Shown here: piece after piece, positions 7,452 to 16,353 of the stretch
Layout: every line of letters starts with the position of its first letter
How positions within the stretch are numbered: the stretch's first letter is position 1
Assembly (NCBI GenBank): GCA_003219345.1
Contig: QHOP01000365.1
Location: 1-26,329, forward strand
DNA: 26,329 bases
Reading direction: 5' to 3'
Source: Verrucomicrobiota bacterium
Lineage (GTDB): Bacteria > Verrucomicrobiota > Verrucomicrobiia > Limisphaerales > AV2
The notes under the pieces: model-generated
Database searches by the model: none
What the model saw: only the letters and a program-made list of their open reading frames with translations
Told to the model about the DNA's origin: nothing
Position numbers and translations under genes: made by a program

Positions 7452-9737
7452 ATGCCACTGCGAATTATACATTTGGAAGACAGCCCCGTCGATGCCGTAC
7501 TGCTTCGATCCTTGCTGGAATCAGAAGGCATCGAGTGTGCAGTCCGGCGGGTGGAAACCCGAATGCAATTTGAGGCTGCCCTGGAGGAGGCCGGTATAGA
7601 TTTGATTCTATCTGATTTCACCCTTCCTTCGTTTGACGGCTTGTCCGCGCTCAAAATTGCCCGTGAGAAGTGTCCGGGAGTGCCGTTCATTTTCGTATCG
7701 GGCACAATCGGCGAGGAGGCCGCAATTGACTCGTTGAAGGAAGGGGCAGTTGACTACGTGCTTAAAGATCGTTGGTCACGGTTGCCTGCGGCGGTGCGGC
7801 GGGCAATGCGGGAAGCGCAGGAGCGTGCCGAACGGCGGCGGGTCGAAGAAGAACTGCGCCAGGGCGAGGAACTATTTCGCAAGATCATGGAGAACGTTGA
7901 TGACCTGGTTACCGTGCAGGACGTGGAGGGCCATCGGGTGTTCACCAGTTCCTCTTACCGGCATGTCCTAGGCGATCCAGCGGCTCTGGTCGGCACCGAT
8001 GCCTTTGCTGAGATTCACCCGGAAGACAAGGAACGAATTCAGCGCATCTTTGGCGAAACCGTGGCCACAGGCGTCGGGCAGCGGGCCGAGTATCGCTTCC
8101 TGCTTCGCGACGGCACGATCTGTTACATCGAGTCACAGGGGAGCGTGATTCGGGACAAGGACGGCAAGGTAACGAATGTGGTGGTAGTCTCCCGCGACGT
8201 GACGGAGCGGAAGAGGGTCGAACGGGAACTGATCGTGGCGGAAGCGAAGTTTCGGGCGCTGGTCGAGCAAGCCATTGTCGGCAACTACATCATCCAGGAG
8301 GGGACCCTGGTCTATGTGAATCCCAGGATGGCTGAAATCCTCGGCGAGACGCCAGAGCAGATAATTTCACGAGAATTTCTGGACTTAATCGTCGATGAAG
8401 ACCGTCCCATTGCGGCCAGAAATCTAGAGGAACGCTTGCGGGGCCAGGTGCTCCGTGCGCCCTATGAACTTCGGATGCGACGCAAAGACAGCCGCCTGAT
8501 CCATGTAGAAGTCCACGGCGTGCTGACCGAATACGCGGGCAGGCCAGCGATTCTGGGCACACTCCTGGACATCACCGAGAAGAAGCGTTTGGAAGAGAAA
8601 TTCCTCCGCGCTCAGAGGATGGAAAGCATTGGAGCCTTGGCTGGAGGCATTGCCCACGATTTGAATAACGTGCTGGCCCCGGTCCTCATGGCGGCGGAGT
8701 TGTTGCAAGACGAACTGTCCAGCGAGATGGGAAGGAACATGCTGGAGACGATCCGTGCCAGCGCCAACCGGGGTGGCGACATGGTCAAACAAATCCTCTC
8801 TTTCGCCACTGGTGCTTCCGGCGAGCCGGTGGTGATTCAGCTTCGGCATCTGATCAAGGACATGGCCAAGCTGGTTCAGGACACCTTCCCGCGCTCGATC
8901 CAAGTGGAAAGCCGTGTCTCCAACGATCTCCAGCCAATCCTGGGAGATGCAACACAACTTCATCAAGTGCTGCTGAACCTGTGCGTCAACGCCCGCGATG
9001 CCATGCCCCAGGGAGGCACACTCTTGATCCAGGCAGACAATGTCATCTTGGAAAACATATCCGTGCGCGGCAGGGAAGGTCCTCCATCCGGTCCGTTTGT
9101 CCTGCTGACGGTGTCGGATACGGGAACGGGTATCCCGGCCGAATTGCTGGACAAAATCTTTGAAACGGCTTTCACGACCAAGGCCCCTGGCAAAGGCACT
9201 GGCTTGGGACTTTCGACGGTAACCAATATCGTGCAGAAACACGGCGGGTTCGTCGAGGTATCGAGCGAAGTGGGAAAGGGCACTCGCTTTAAGGTTTATC
9301 TGCCAGCGACCGCCCAAGCCGAGCAGGAATCGGCCCAGGCGCAGCCCTCGGAACTTCCGGCAGGGAAGGGCGAACAGATTCTCGTGGTGGACGACGAACT
9401 GGCGCTCCTGGAGATGACCAAGGAGACGCTGAAAACCTACGGTTACCGTGTGTGGGCAGCGGGGAACGGCGCAGAAGCTCTGCTCCTCTACCAGCAACAC
9501 CGGGATGAGATTGCCGCAGTCATCACCGACGCCATGATGCCGGTGATGGACGGACCTGTTCTGATTCGCACGCTGCGGAATCTCGATCCCGACGTAAAAA
9601 TCATCTGCGTCAGCGGGCTGGCATCGGAGCATAAGCTGGCGCAAATCGAAAAATCGCAGGTGCGCAGCTTCATCACCAAGCCGTTTACGCGGGCAACGCT
9701 GTTGACCACGTTGCGAGAAGTAATCACGTCGAATTGA
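7452..9737 (+). CDS. Hybrid sensor histidine kinase (REC-PAS-PAS-HisKA-HATPase-REC)
   Basis: A 761-residue cytoplasmic two-component kinase with no membrane segment. Order: an N-terminal receiver (1-120, phosphate acceptor Asp in LILSDFTLPSFDG), two PAS sensor domains (about 140-255 and 265-380, each closed by a DVTE/DITE motif), HisKA with the autophosphorylated His near 402 (GGIAHDLNN), the ATP-binding domain (N box LCVNARDAM near 510, G1 SDTGTGIP, G2 GKGTGLGL near 580) and a C-terminal receiver (ILVVDDE near 642, Asp in VITDAMMPVMDG near 693, Lys in FITKPFT). Receivers at both ends suggest it takes phosphate from another kinase and passes its own on. AGGGA sits unusually close to the ATG. 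A truncated and an intact receiver follow immediately. Confidence 0.92.
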   Translation: MPLRIIHLEDSPVDAVLLRSLLESEGIECAVRRVETRMQFEAALEEAGIDLILSDFTLPSFDGLSALKIAREKCPGVPFIFVSGTIGEEAAIDSLKEGAVDYVLKDRWSRLPAAVRRAMREAQERAERRRVEEELRQGEELFRKIMENVDDLVTVQDVEGHRVFTSSSYRHVLGDPAALVGTDAFAEIHPEDKERIQRIFGETVATGVGQRAEYRFLLRDGTICYIESQGSVIRDKDGKVTNVVVVSRDVTERKRVERELIVAEAKFRALVEQAIVGNYIIQEGTLVYVNPRMAEILGETPEQIISREFLDLIVDEDRPIAARNLEERLRGQVLRAPYELRMRRKDSRLIHVEVHGVLTEYAGRPAILGTLLDITEKKRLEEKFLRAQRMESIGALAGGIAHDLNNVLAPVLMAAELLQDELSSEMGRNMLETIRASANRGGDMVKQILSFATGASGEPVVIQLRHLIKDMAKLVQDTFPRSIQVESRVSNDLQPILGDATQLHQVLLNLCVNARDAMPQGGTLLIQADNVILENISVRGREGPPSGPFVLLTVSDTGTGIPAELLDKIFETAFTTKAPGKGTGLGLSTVTNIVQKHGGFVEVSSEVGKGTRFKVYLPATAQAEQESAQAQPSELPAGKGEQILVVDDELALLEMTKETLKTYGYRVWAAGNGAEALLLYQQHRDEIAAVITDAMMPVMDGPVLIRTLRNLDPDVKIICVSGLASEHKLAQIEKSQVRSFITKPFTRATLLTTLREVITSN

Positions 9738-9742
9738 AGCCA

Positions 9743-9883
9743 GTGAGTGCCCACATCTTGCTCATCGAAGACGAAGCGCCTCTCAGAACGAGCATCGCGG
9801 AGATTCTGCGGCGCAAAGGATTCATGGTCATCGAAGCTTCTAACGGCTCTGAAATTCTCACATGGCCAGGATTCTCGTCATAG
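9743..9883 (+). pseudogene. Truncated response-regulator receiver
   Basis: A GTG-started frame 5 bp after the kinase stop reads SAHILLIEDEAPLRTSIAEI followed by LRRKGFMVIEASNGSEIL, the first 38 residues of a CheY-like receiver with its acidic pocket. It then runs out of frame into the start of the next receiver gene, whose ATG (9862) lies inside it, and stops at 9883. The phosphorylatable Asp is never reached. It looks like a deletion joining the 5' end of one receiver gene to the start of the next. Confidence 0.7.
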
Positions 9884-10230
9884 ACGACGACGCTGTGCAG
9901 CGAGTGCTGCTGAATGCGGTCTTTCGCAAACAGGGGTTGGAAGTCCTTCAGGCTGCCAACGGCCAGGAGGGAATACGGCTGGCTCGCGAGCAGAGGCCCG
10001 ACTTGATCGTGTCGGACGTCAACTTGCCGGAGATGGACGGGTTCGCCGTTTTGGACCACCTGCGCAAGGAACCGATTACGGCAACCATTCCGTTGATCTT
10101 TATTACGGCCAATCCCAATGAGGCCGGTCAAAGGATGGCCAGAGAGTTGGGTGCCAATGGGTACCTGCCGAAACCGATTCCAATATCTGACTTGCAGGCA
10201 CTGGTGAACGCCCAGATCCGAAAACAATAG
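9862..10230 (+). CDS. Single-domain response regulator (CheY-like)
   Basis: A 122-residue stand-alone receiver. The acidic pocket IDDD is at 7-10, the phosphate-accepting Asp52 in LIVSDVNLPEMDG, Thr in FITAN and the conserved Lys in YLPKPIP. There is no output domain, so it should relay phosphate or act by protein contact. It follows the hybrid kinase in the same direction and is probably its partner. Its start overlaps the truncated receiver, so translation may be coupled. Confidence 0.88.
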   Translation: MARILVIDDDAVQRVLLNAVFRKQGLEVLQAANGQEGIRLAREQRPDLIVSDVNLPEMDGFAVLDHLRKEPITATIPLIFITANPNEAGQRMARELGANGYLPKPIPISDLQALVNAQIRKQ

Positions 10231-10240
10231 GGACTACCTT

Positions 10241-10381
10241 TTGGCACAGATTATTGAGGCCACACGCCGGATCAGCACAACCGATCCGCAAAAGGCGCCA
10301 GCCGAGGTAAAGCGGTTGGCCAAGCAGGCACACCGATCAGCCCTTCGGCTGAAAAGTCTGATCGAGGATCAAACCCGCTGA
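10241..10381 (+). CDS. Possible 46-codon frame after the response regulator
   Basis: A TTG-started frame reads LAQIIEATRRISTTDPQKAP and continues as a charged helix to DQTR before TGA. Composition is protein-like, but the start is weak and no family is recognised. It could be the tail of a lost gene. Confidence 0.2.
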   Translation: MAQIIEATRRISTTDPQKAPAEVKRLAKQAHRSALRLKSLIEDQTR

Positions 10382-10423
10382 CGGGATCAAGGGTGTTTCT
10401 GTGATTCGGGTAACGCGTCTACC

Positions 10424-10440
10424 TGAGAAGGCTCTTCTCA
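10424..10440. terminator. Short hairpin between convergent regulator genes
   Basis: TGAGAAG and CTTCTCA form a perfect 7-bp stem with a 3-base loop. There is no T-run. Its place between two convergent transcription units suggests a terminator or processing signal. Confidence 0.3.
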
Positions 10441-10487
10441 AGATCCGAAAGTTTGAGCCTGCTTACCTCGAAATCGACGAGTCGAAG

Positions 10488-10520
10488 GGAAAACCGCCCT
10501 AAACCGCCGTGCGGTTTTCC
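10488..10520 (-). terminator. Inverted repeat at the 3' end of the NarL-type gene
   Basis: GGAAAACCGC (10488-10497) and GCGGTTTTCC (10511-10520) form a 10-bp perfect inverted repeat around a 13-base loop. It overlaps the last codons and the TAG of the regulator gene. Likely a terminator whose stem overlaps the coding end. Confidence 0.5.
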
Positions 10521-11152
10521 AGAGCAAATTGGAGGAGGCTGTGGTTACCGTGCAAATCCAGCTTGGCCGATATGTGGGCACGATGGGCGTCAACAGTCCG
10601 CTGGCTAATGGACAATTCCATAGCGATTTCCCGGCTGGTTTTTTTCTCAGCGATGAGTTTGAGTATGCGCCGTTCGGCTTTTGTCAGATCGTTCAGACCA
10701 GGCTTCTTCATAGCGAGCTCCTCGGCACGACCGAGTCGGCGTAGGAGATAGCCTGAAATGGTCGAGCTCAGGTAATGTTTGCCCGCCGCGACCGCGACGA
10801 CACTGTTGAGGATGTCCTCTACGGCGTTTTCCTTGAGCACAAAGCCCATCACGCCGAAATCCAGCGCGCGATTAAAAATCTCTTCCTCTTTGTACATTGT
10901 GAGAATGATCACACGTGTCGGCAGGCCTTTTCCCTGGAGTGCGCGTGCGACTTCGAGGCCGGACAGACGCGGCAGGTCCACGTCGAGCACCGCCACGTCT
11001 GGACTTTTATCCTGGATGGATCGCAACGCGGTTTCGCCATCGCCGGCCTCAGCCACCAGGTCGAAACGCGAATCAGCCTCGACTACCTGGCGTAAGCCCT
11101 GACGAAAAAGCGGATGGTCGTCCACGATTAATACTTTGATCTTTTCGGACAT
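10499..11152 (-). CDS. NarL/LuxR-family response regulator
   Basis: 217 residues from the ATG at 11152 (MSEKIKVLIVDDHPLF). A longer GTG-started frame to 11206 adds 18 residues unlike the family. The receiver spans 1-120 with DD at 11-12, Asp57 in AVLDVDLP and Lys in GFVLKENA. The LuxR-type helix-turn-helix spans about 150-205 (LTKAERRILKLIAEKKTSRE, then ISQRTVDAHRAHISAKL). It is a DNA-binding transcription regulator, 58 bp downstream of the propeller kinase that must phosphorylate it. Targets cannot be read. Confidence 0.92.
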   Translation of the reverse strand: MSEKIKVLIVDDHPLFRQGLRQVVEADSRFDLVAEAGDGETALRSIQDKSPDVAVLDVDLPRLSGLEVARALQGKGLPTRVIILTMYKEEEIFNRALDFGVMGFVLKENAVEDILNSVVAVAAGKHYLSSTISGYLLRRLGRAEELAMKKPGLNDLTKAERRILKLIAEKKTSREIAMELSISQRTVDAHRAHISAKLDLHGNHSLLQFALENRTAV

Positions 11153-11210
11153 TGCCGAGGGACAGTGTGGCAGCGAACTGGATACAAATGCGAGACAGAA
11201 TTCCACTGCA

Positions 11211-14200
11211 TTATTCGGTTTGCAGGATGGGAATTGTCACCTCGATGCGCGTGCCTCGATTCGGCTCCGAGTCCACTTTCAATTTGCCGCCGAGGATGTG
11301 CACGCGCTCGGTCATATTTCGCAAGCCAATGCCGCCTGCGCTGTTCGCGGTACCAGCATCGAAACCGCGGCCGTTATCTCTGACCTGCAGCAGGACTTCC
11401 CGCAGGTCCCGTTCCAGTTCGATACGCGCCCATGTGGCCCCAGAATGTTTCAGGATATTGTTCAAACTCTCCTGGACGACGCGGTAAAGATGGGCGGCGG
11501 CGTCTGAGGAGAAGACGTCGTCAGCCGAGTCGAGCTTTCGCTCAATCGCAATCCCACTGGATTGCACGGCGCTATCAATCATTGCTTCGAGGGCGCGCGT
11601 CAGACCCAGATGGTCAAGTTGGCGGGGATGCAGGTCGCGCGAAATCTGGCGGATCTCACTGACCGTTTGCGAAGCGAGGTGGCTGATGGCTTCAAGTTGC
11701 AGGCGCAAATCAGCAGCCGCGGTTTTGTCCGCGAGCGCCAATTGCGCGTGGTTCTTGATGAGCAACAGATTTTGGCCCAGGCTGTCGTGCAGCTCCGCAG
11801 CGATGCGTCTGCGCTCGGTTTCCTGCGATAAGATTAATTGGCGCGTGTATTCTTCCTGCGTCCGTTGCTCCCTCAGCACTGCTTCTCTGCGTTCGATTTC
11901 GGCCTGATGCTGCCGAGTGATGTCACGCGTGACGCCCAGGAGCCCCGTGACGGTTCCTGCCGCGTCCCGCAACGGCACGGCATTCGTTTCCAGACGGCGG
12001 CGCGTGCCCTTGAGGCCAATAACGTCAAACTCCAGTTTGCCGGGCTGACCCTGAATGACCTGCTGATGCAACGCACGAAACGCGGCCTGGTACTCCGGGG
12101 CGATGAATTGCAAGAGCGGACAAGCCTGCACTTCCTCAAGGGAGGTTGCTTCCAACATAGCCAATCCAGCAGGATTCATGTCCAGCAGAACGCCATCTCG
12201 AGACACGATTTTAACGCACTCGGGCTCCGCTCTGATGATCAGGCGCAAGCGTTCCTGGCTTTGGTGTAGTGCCTCCTCGACTCGCTTGCGTTCGGTGATG
12301 TCGCGAGCGATCGTCGATAAGAAATCGAGTTGGCCATCCGGCCCTTTGTGGGCGACGATGACTTGGGATACGGGAATCTCACGTCCATCACGGTGCAACA
12401 GAGCAGTCTCTCCACTCCAGATGCCCGCACTCATAGCGATTGGAAGCCCCTCTTGGACGACGCGTGCCGTAGCCCAGGCGGGATGAAAGTCGCGGATGTA
12501 CCGCTCACCGATGTCTTCCTGCGCGCCCAGCCCGATCATCCGGCGGCCCGCCGCGTTGATGAACAGCGCACGACCCTCGCAATCACCAAACCCGACAAAG
12601 TCGCTCGTCGCTTCGAGCACGCTGGCGAGCCGCGCGCGTTCTGCTTCGAGTACGCGACGCTGTTCGAGGCGCTCGATACGGTGGTGAAATTTGCTGCGGG
12701 TCAAGCGCCATGCCGCAAAACCAACGCCCCCCGTCAGCCCGGTCAGGGCCAGGAGGCGGAACCAGACCGTCTGCCAGACAAACGGCTGTACTGTCAGCGC
12801 TAATGTCGCTCCCGTTTCGTTCCAAACGCCGCCGTTGTTCGCCGCTTTGATCCGAAATCGGATCGTGCCTGGAGCGGGCGTCTCAAAATAGATGCTGCGG
12901 CGTCCGGTGGCGTCCACCCATTGGCCGTCGCGCCCTTCCAACTTATAGGCGAACCGTATTTTCTCCGGATCAGTGTAACTGAGCGCCGTGTAATTGACGC
13001 CAAGCTCGCGAGTGCCGGCTGGCGCAACCACCGTGGGCTGGCCCGTCCAGGGAAGTTCTCGGAACACGCCGAAACGATCTCGACAAGTCACGCGTTCGAT
13101 GAAGACCGCCGGCGGATTCGTATTGAGATGAAGCTGGCGTGGATCAACTGTCGCCACACCTTTGAGCGTCGCGAACCACAAACGGCCCTGGCTGTCTTTC
13201 AGAGCGGTGGATTGATCGCCGTTAGCGCACTCGATGCTCGCCATGCCGTCGCTCGAGTTGAACATCTGATACGGCAGCTTGGCCAGCACGCCGTCCGCCA
13301 CCTGCTCCAAATCCTTTCGGGCCGCGCGGATCACACCGCGATTGGAGCCAAGCCAGAAGAAACCGAGATCATCGTCGACCAAACAGGTGATTTTGCGGGC
13401 TGGCAAACCTTGTTCCTCCGTGACTTCAGACCAGGAGCCGGCCCGCCACCGCAGCAGGCCGAAAGCTGATCCGCCGATCCACAAGCTTCCGTCCGGTTCG
13501 GCCCGCAGGCAGGTGATTCCCGCCACGGACTTGCCGCCGGCGTTCCTGATCTCCTTCCAGGAACCCGACGCGAAACGAAACAACCCTCCGCTCGTCGCCG
13601 CCCAGAGCGCGCCCGCACGCGGGTCCTCCGCGAAATAGCGCGCGTCTGCCAGAGAGATGCCATCGCCCGGTGTCTGAGGCTTGAACTGCCCATCGGTAAA
13701 CAAGGACACGGTTTGATTGGCACCGATCCAGATGCGGCCTTGTGAGTCCTGGAACAACGCATTGATGTCGAGGCCGCCACTGTCTGACCGAGGAATCAAC
13801 CGCCGTTCCGAGCCGGTGATCACTTGCAGACCGCTCTGGAAGGTTCCCAGCCATGTACTTCCCTTTCGATCCACCAGGATACATTGCACATAAGAGCCGA
13901 ATTTCTTGCCCTCCGTATCAAACAGACGAGAAATGCGCCCATCTTCGAGACGTGCGATTCCTTTGCCATAGGTTCCGAGAAGGAATCTTCCCGGAGCTTC
14001 CTCGACGACCGCCTTGACCACGGGTTCCGGCAGTCCGCTTTCGACGCCATAGTTCATGAAGGTACGTGGCTTGAGACGCGAAAGGCCCCCACCACTGCTG
14101 CCGACCCAAAGATTGCCCTCACGGTCTTCGAAACTGAACCGGATGGTATTATACGGAAGGCCATTGGTGGAATTGTAACGGCGGACCGCACCTGTGGGCG

Positions 14201-15056
14201 AGACCTCGAAGAGACCTAGATGGGAGGTGCTAATGCACACCGCGCCTCGGCGGTCCTCATCCATCCGCCATACATTGTAAATCTCTTCCTCTCCAGGGGG
14301 CTCGATTTGGGAGAGGACTCGTCCCTGATCAATCCGCAGGAGACCGGCCCCGCTAAATACCAACAAGCTGCCATCCCGCGCCGAGCTGGCAGCTTTGAAG
14401 GAGTTGGTGACGCTGCCGGCGATTTCCGATGCTACCCACCGTTGCCCGTCCCAGTGGCCGAAGAAATGGTCTTGTGCGACCCAGACGCCACCCTGCCGAT
14501 CTACATAGCCGAAGTAGCCGGCGCCTTTCTTTCCGGGTGGCTCGGGCAATTCCTCAAGGCGGCCGTTCGCAGTTCGGAAAACCTTCCCGTTAAAACTCGT
14601 GATGCAGATAACGCCCGCCTGCTCGGCGAATGTCCGCGCATAATCTCCCGTCCACTTCGGCTCGCGATGAAACGCCGTCCAGCGGTGCGGCTCGCTTATG
14701 ACCAGTCCCCGAACTGTGCTGACCCAAAGACGACCTGACGTATCGACGTGAAGATTCACGATGCCGGGGCTGGGCAACTCTGGAGTGTTGGAAGAATCGA
14801 ACACGGTGAACTTCACGCCGTCGAAGCGGACCAATCCGCCGAACGTGCCGAACCACAAGTAACCGTCGGCCGCCTGCACCATCGCCGTGGCCGAACTGTC
14901 CGGCAGGCCGTCGGCCGTCTCCCACGATCGGATGAGGTAATCGCGGCCAGAATCGTCAGCCGACGGCTGTCCAGCAACCGCCCAATGGAGCGCAAAGGCA
15001 ATTAAACTGATGATCAGGACGCGCAGCCAAGGGCGAACGAAAACGAACTGGAACAC
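11211..15056 (-). CDS. Propeller-sensor histidine kinase (reg_prop, Y_Y_Y, PAS-PAS, HisKA_3)
   Basis: A 1281-residue membrane kinase. Residues 1-29 are a signal or anchor segment. About 40-680 carry two-component-regulator propeller repeats (motifs such as DGYLWFGTFGGLVRFDG, GRLWVSTVRGL and GNLWVGSSGGGLSRL), which form beta-propellers outside the membrane. Then come a Y_Y_Y domain (about 690-770, ending FRIKAANNGGVWNE), a membrane helix (WFRLLALTGLTGGVGFAAW), two PAS domains (about 830-1060), HisKA_3 with the phosphorylated His near 1089 (RIAAELHDSLGQNLLLIKN) and the ATPase domain (VVQESLNNILKH, VRDNGRGFD, GGIGLRNM). The layout is HTCS-like, and such proteins often sense glycans or degradation products. 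Here it pairs with a separate NarL-type regulator just downstream. Confidence 0.93.
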   Translation of the reverse strand: MFQFVFVRPWLRVLIISLIAFALHWAVAGQPSADDSGRDYLIRSWETADGLPDSSATAMVQAADGYLWFGTFGGLVRFDGVKFTVFDSSNTPELPSPGIVNLHVDTSGRLWVSTVRGLVISEPHRWTAFHREPKWTGDYARTFAEQAGVICITSFNGKVFRTANGRLEELPEPPGKKGAGYFGYVDRQGGVWVAQDHFFGHWDGQRWVASEIAGSVTNSFKAASSARDGSLLVFSGAGLLRIDQGRVLSQIEPPGEEEIYNVWRMDEDRRGAVCISTSHLGLFEVSPTGAVRRYNSTNGLPYNTIRFSFEDREGNLWVGSSGGGLSRLKPRTFMNYGVESGLPEPVVKAVVEEAPGRFLLGTYGKGIARLEDGRISRLFDTEGKKFGSYVQCILVDRKGSTWLGTFQSGLQVITGSERRLIPRSDSGGLDINALFQDSQGRIWIGANQTVSLFTDGQFKPQTPGDGISLADARYFAEDPRAGALWAATSGGLFRFASGSWKEIRNAGGKSVAGITCLRAEPDGSLWIGGSAFGLLRWRAGSWSEVTEEQGLPARKITCLVDDDLGFFWLGSNRGVIRAARKDLEQVADGVLAKLPYQMFNSSDGMASIECANGDQSTALKDSQGRLWFATLKGVATVDPRQLHLNTNPPAVFIERVTCRDRFGVFRELPWTGQPTVVAPAGTRELGVNYTALSYTDPEKIRFAYKLEGRDGQWVDATGRRSIYFETPAPGTIRFRIKAANNGGVWNETGATLALTVQPFVWQTVWFRLLALTGLTGGVGFAAWRLTRSKFHHRIERLEQRRVLEAERARLASVLEATSDFVGFGDCEGRALFINAAGRRMIGLGAQEDIGERYIRDFHPAWATARVVQEGLPIAMSAGIWSGETALLHRDGREIPVSQVIVAHKGPDGQLDFLSTIARDITERKRVEEALHQSQERLRLIIRAEPECVKIVSRDGVLLDMNPAGLAMLEATSLEEVQACPLLQFIAPEYQAAFRALHQQVIQGQPGKLEFDVIGLKGTRRRLETNAVPLRDAAGTVTGLLGVTRDITRQHQAEIERREAVLREQRTQEEYTRQLILSQETERRRIAAELHDSLGQNLLLIKNHAQLALADKTAAADLRLQLEAISHLASQTVSEIRQISRDLHPRQLDHLGLTRALEAMIDSAVQSSGIAIERKLDSADDVFSSDAAAHLYRVVQESLNNILKHSGATWARIELERDLREVLLQVRDNGRGFDAGTANSAGGIGLRNMTERVHILGGKLKVDSEPNRGTRIEVTIPILQTE

Positions 15057-15255
15057 GCCGTAATCATTTCGACAGAAATCGGAAGGAGCAAGCTCAGACT
15101 AATGTTGTATGGCGTGACCGTTCGGTGTTCATTCGGCGCCGGGGCACACTCAGGCAGCGAACCATGCCAGCGCCAATCAGCGCCTCGGAACAGTTGCTGA
15201 GGAACCAACAGTGAACCAACAGAGAATCATTGTTGTGGGAACTTGCCTGAGCGTC

Positions 15256-15598
15256 GCGACTCCGGCACATCATGGCCCGCCTGACTTCATTTGCCGGGGA
15301 TGCGACTGCTGCCACGCCGTTTGGACCCATCCTTTAGAGTGGATGCGTCGATTCAATCCTTCGGCCTGGCCGTCGATCTCCTAATGTCGCTTCGGTTGGG
15401 AGCGGGAGACGGAGCGATTCCGTAGGAAGGGGAGCAGGGCCGGAGGAAGTAGCGGAGCGACCGAGCCAAGTCGCAACGGAAGCGTGACGCGGGCTGCGTC
15501 GTTCACAAGCCGGAACGAGCACGCGCGGAGCAGAGGGAGCAGCATGGGAGGCGGGGTGCGTTGCGATACGGCGCGAAGCGCGTGTTGGTTCCGGCGGG
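15256..15598. repeat. Dispersed repeat R2, copy 2
   Basis: Second copy of the 6593-6943 repeat in the same orientation, with small indels and substitutions. Nothing gene-like was found in 15057-15696 apart from this repeat, the inverted repeat at 15595 and the AbiE promoter. Confidence 0.85.
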
Positions 15599-15651
15599 GG
15601 GCAATGCCGGTCATCGAAGATAAGTAGAGGTCTTCAGCCACGTGCCCCCCG
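15595..15651. repeat. 9-bp inverted repeat at the end of R2
   Basis: CGGGGGGCA (15595-15603) and TGCCCCCCG (15643-15651) are perfect inverted copies 39 bases apart, starting where the similarity between the R2 copies stops. It could be a terminator-like stem or a boundary of the repeat insertion. Confidence 0.4.
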
Positions 15652-15689
15652 CGATTATGGAGAAACGCAGATTTTGAATGGAAAGAGGG

Positions 15690-15728
15690 TTGCCTTTTGT
15701 CAGAAAAACGCCTACATATTTCTGACAA
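15690..15728 (+). promoter_or_regulatory. AbiE promoter covered by a palindromic operator
   Basis: TTGTCAGAAA (15697-15706) and TTTCTGACAA (15719-15728) are a perfect 10-bp inverted repeat with a 12-base spacer, and a further half-site TTTCTGA lies at 15733. A -35-like TTGCCT (15690-15695) and a -10-like TACATA (15713-15718) are 17 bases apart, so the palindrome covers the promoter. AbiEi-type antitoxins are known to repress their own operon through inverted repeats. Confidence 0.6.
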
Positions 15729-15738
15729 TAGATTTCTG

Positions 15739-16350
15739 ATGAAAGTGGCTAATCCAATTGATCGAGCGATGCTCGCGCGCATCAAGGCGCGCGGGAACGG
15801 CTGGGTCTTTTCTCCCACCGACTTCCTTGACCTCGGTTCGCGCGACGCCGTGGACAAGGCGCTTTCACGGATGGCGGCTGCCGGAACAGTTCGCCGCGTA
15901 GCGCGCGGACTGTATGACGTGCCCCGACAGCATCCCATCGTGGGAGTGACCGCGCCGAGCGTGGACAAGGTTGCCAAGGCATTGGCGGGCAAAGCCGGGA
16001 CTCGGCTGCAGCCGACCGGAGCGTATGCCGCGAACCTGCTGGGGCTGTCAGACCAGGTGCCGGCAAAGGTCGTCTTTCTGACCGACGGTCGGAGCAAACG
16101 CGTTCGAGTCGGCAAACTGAACATCGTGCTAAAACAGACGTCTCCGCGGAATATGGCGACGGCCGGTAGAATCAGCGGTCTGGTGATTCAGGCCTTGCGT
16201 TACCTCGGCGAGGCGCATGTGAACGATGACACAGTGAAGGGTCTCGACCGAAAGTTGTCCGCAGATGACAGAAAGCAATTGTCGAAGGACTTGGCCTACG
16301 CCCCGGCCTGGATCGGAGACATCATGCGGCGACTGGCCGCCAAGGTGTGA
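15739..16350 (+). CDS. AbiEi-type antitoxin (DUF6088-like)
   Basis: 203 residues from the ATG at 15739 (MKVANPIDRAM). A TTG-started frame reaches 15697, but it would translate through the operator, so the ATG is preferred. Residues 1-70 form a winged helix (ARGNGWVFSPTDFLDL, then VRRVARGLYDVPRQHP). The rest matches the C-terminal region of AbiEi antitoxins (TGAYAANLLGLSDQVPAKVV, VFLTDGRSKRVRVG). In type IV AbiE systems this protein represses the operon through the winged helix and counteracts the toxin without binding it directly. It ends 3 bp before the toxin ATG, so the genes are translationally linked. Confidence 0.82.
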   Translation: MKVANPIDRAMLARIKARGNGWVFSPTDFLDLGSRDAVDKALSRMAAAGTVRRVARGLYDVPRQHPIVGVTAPSVDKVAKALAGKAGTRLQPTGAYAANLLGLSDQVPAKVVFLTDGRSKRVRVGKLNIVLKQTSPRNMATAGRISGLVIQALRYLGEAHVNDDTVKGLDRKLSADDRKQLSKDLAYAPAWIGDIMRRLAAKV

Positions 16351-16353
16351 AGC

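Noticed and set aside
8424..9644. A 406-codon minus-strand frame inside the hybrid kinase
   Set aside because: Antisense to unmistakable kinase and receiver motifs; its own sequence matches no fold.
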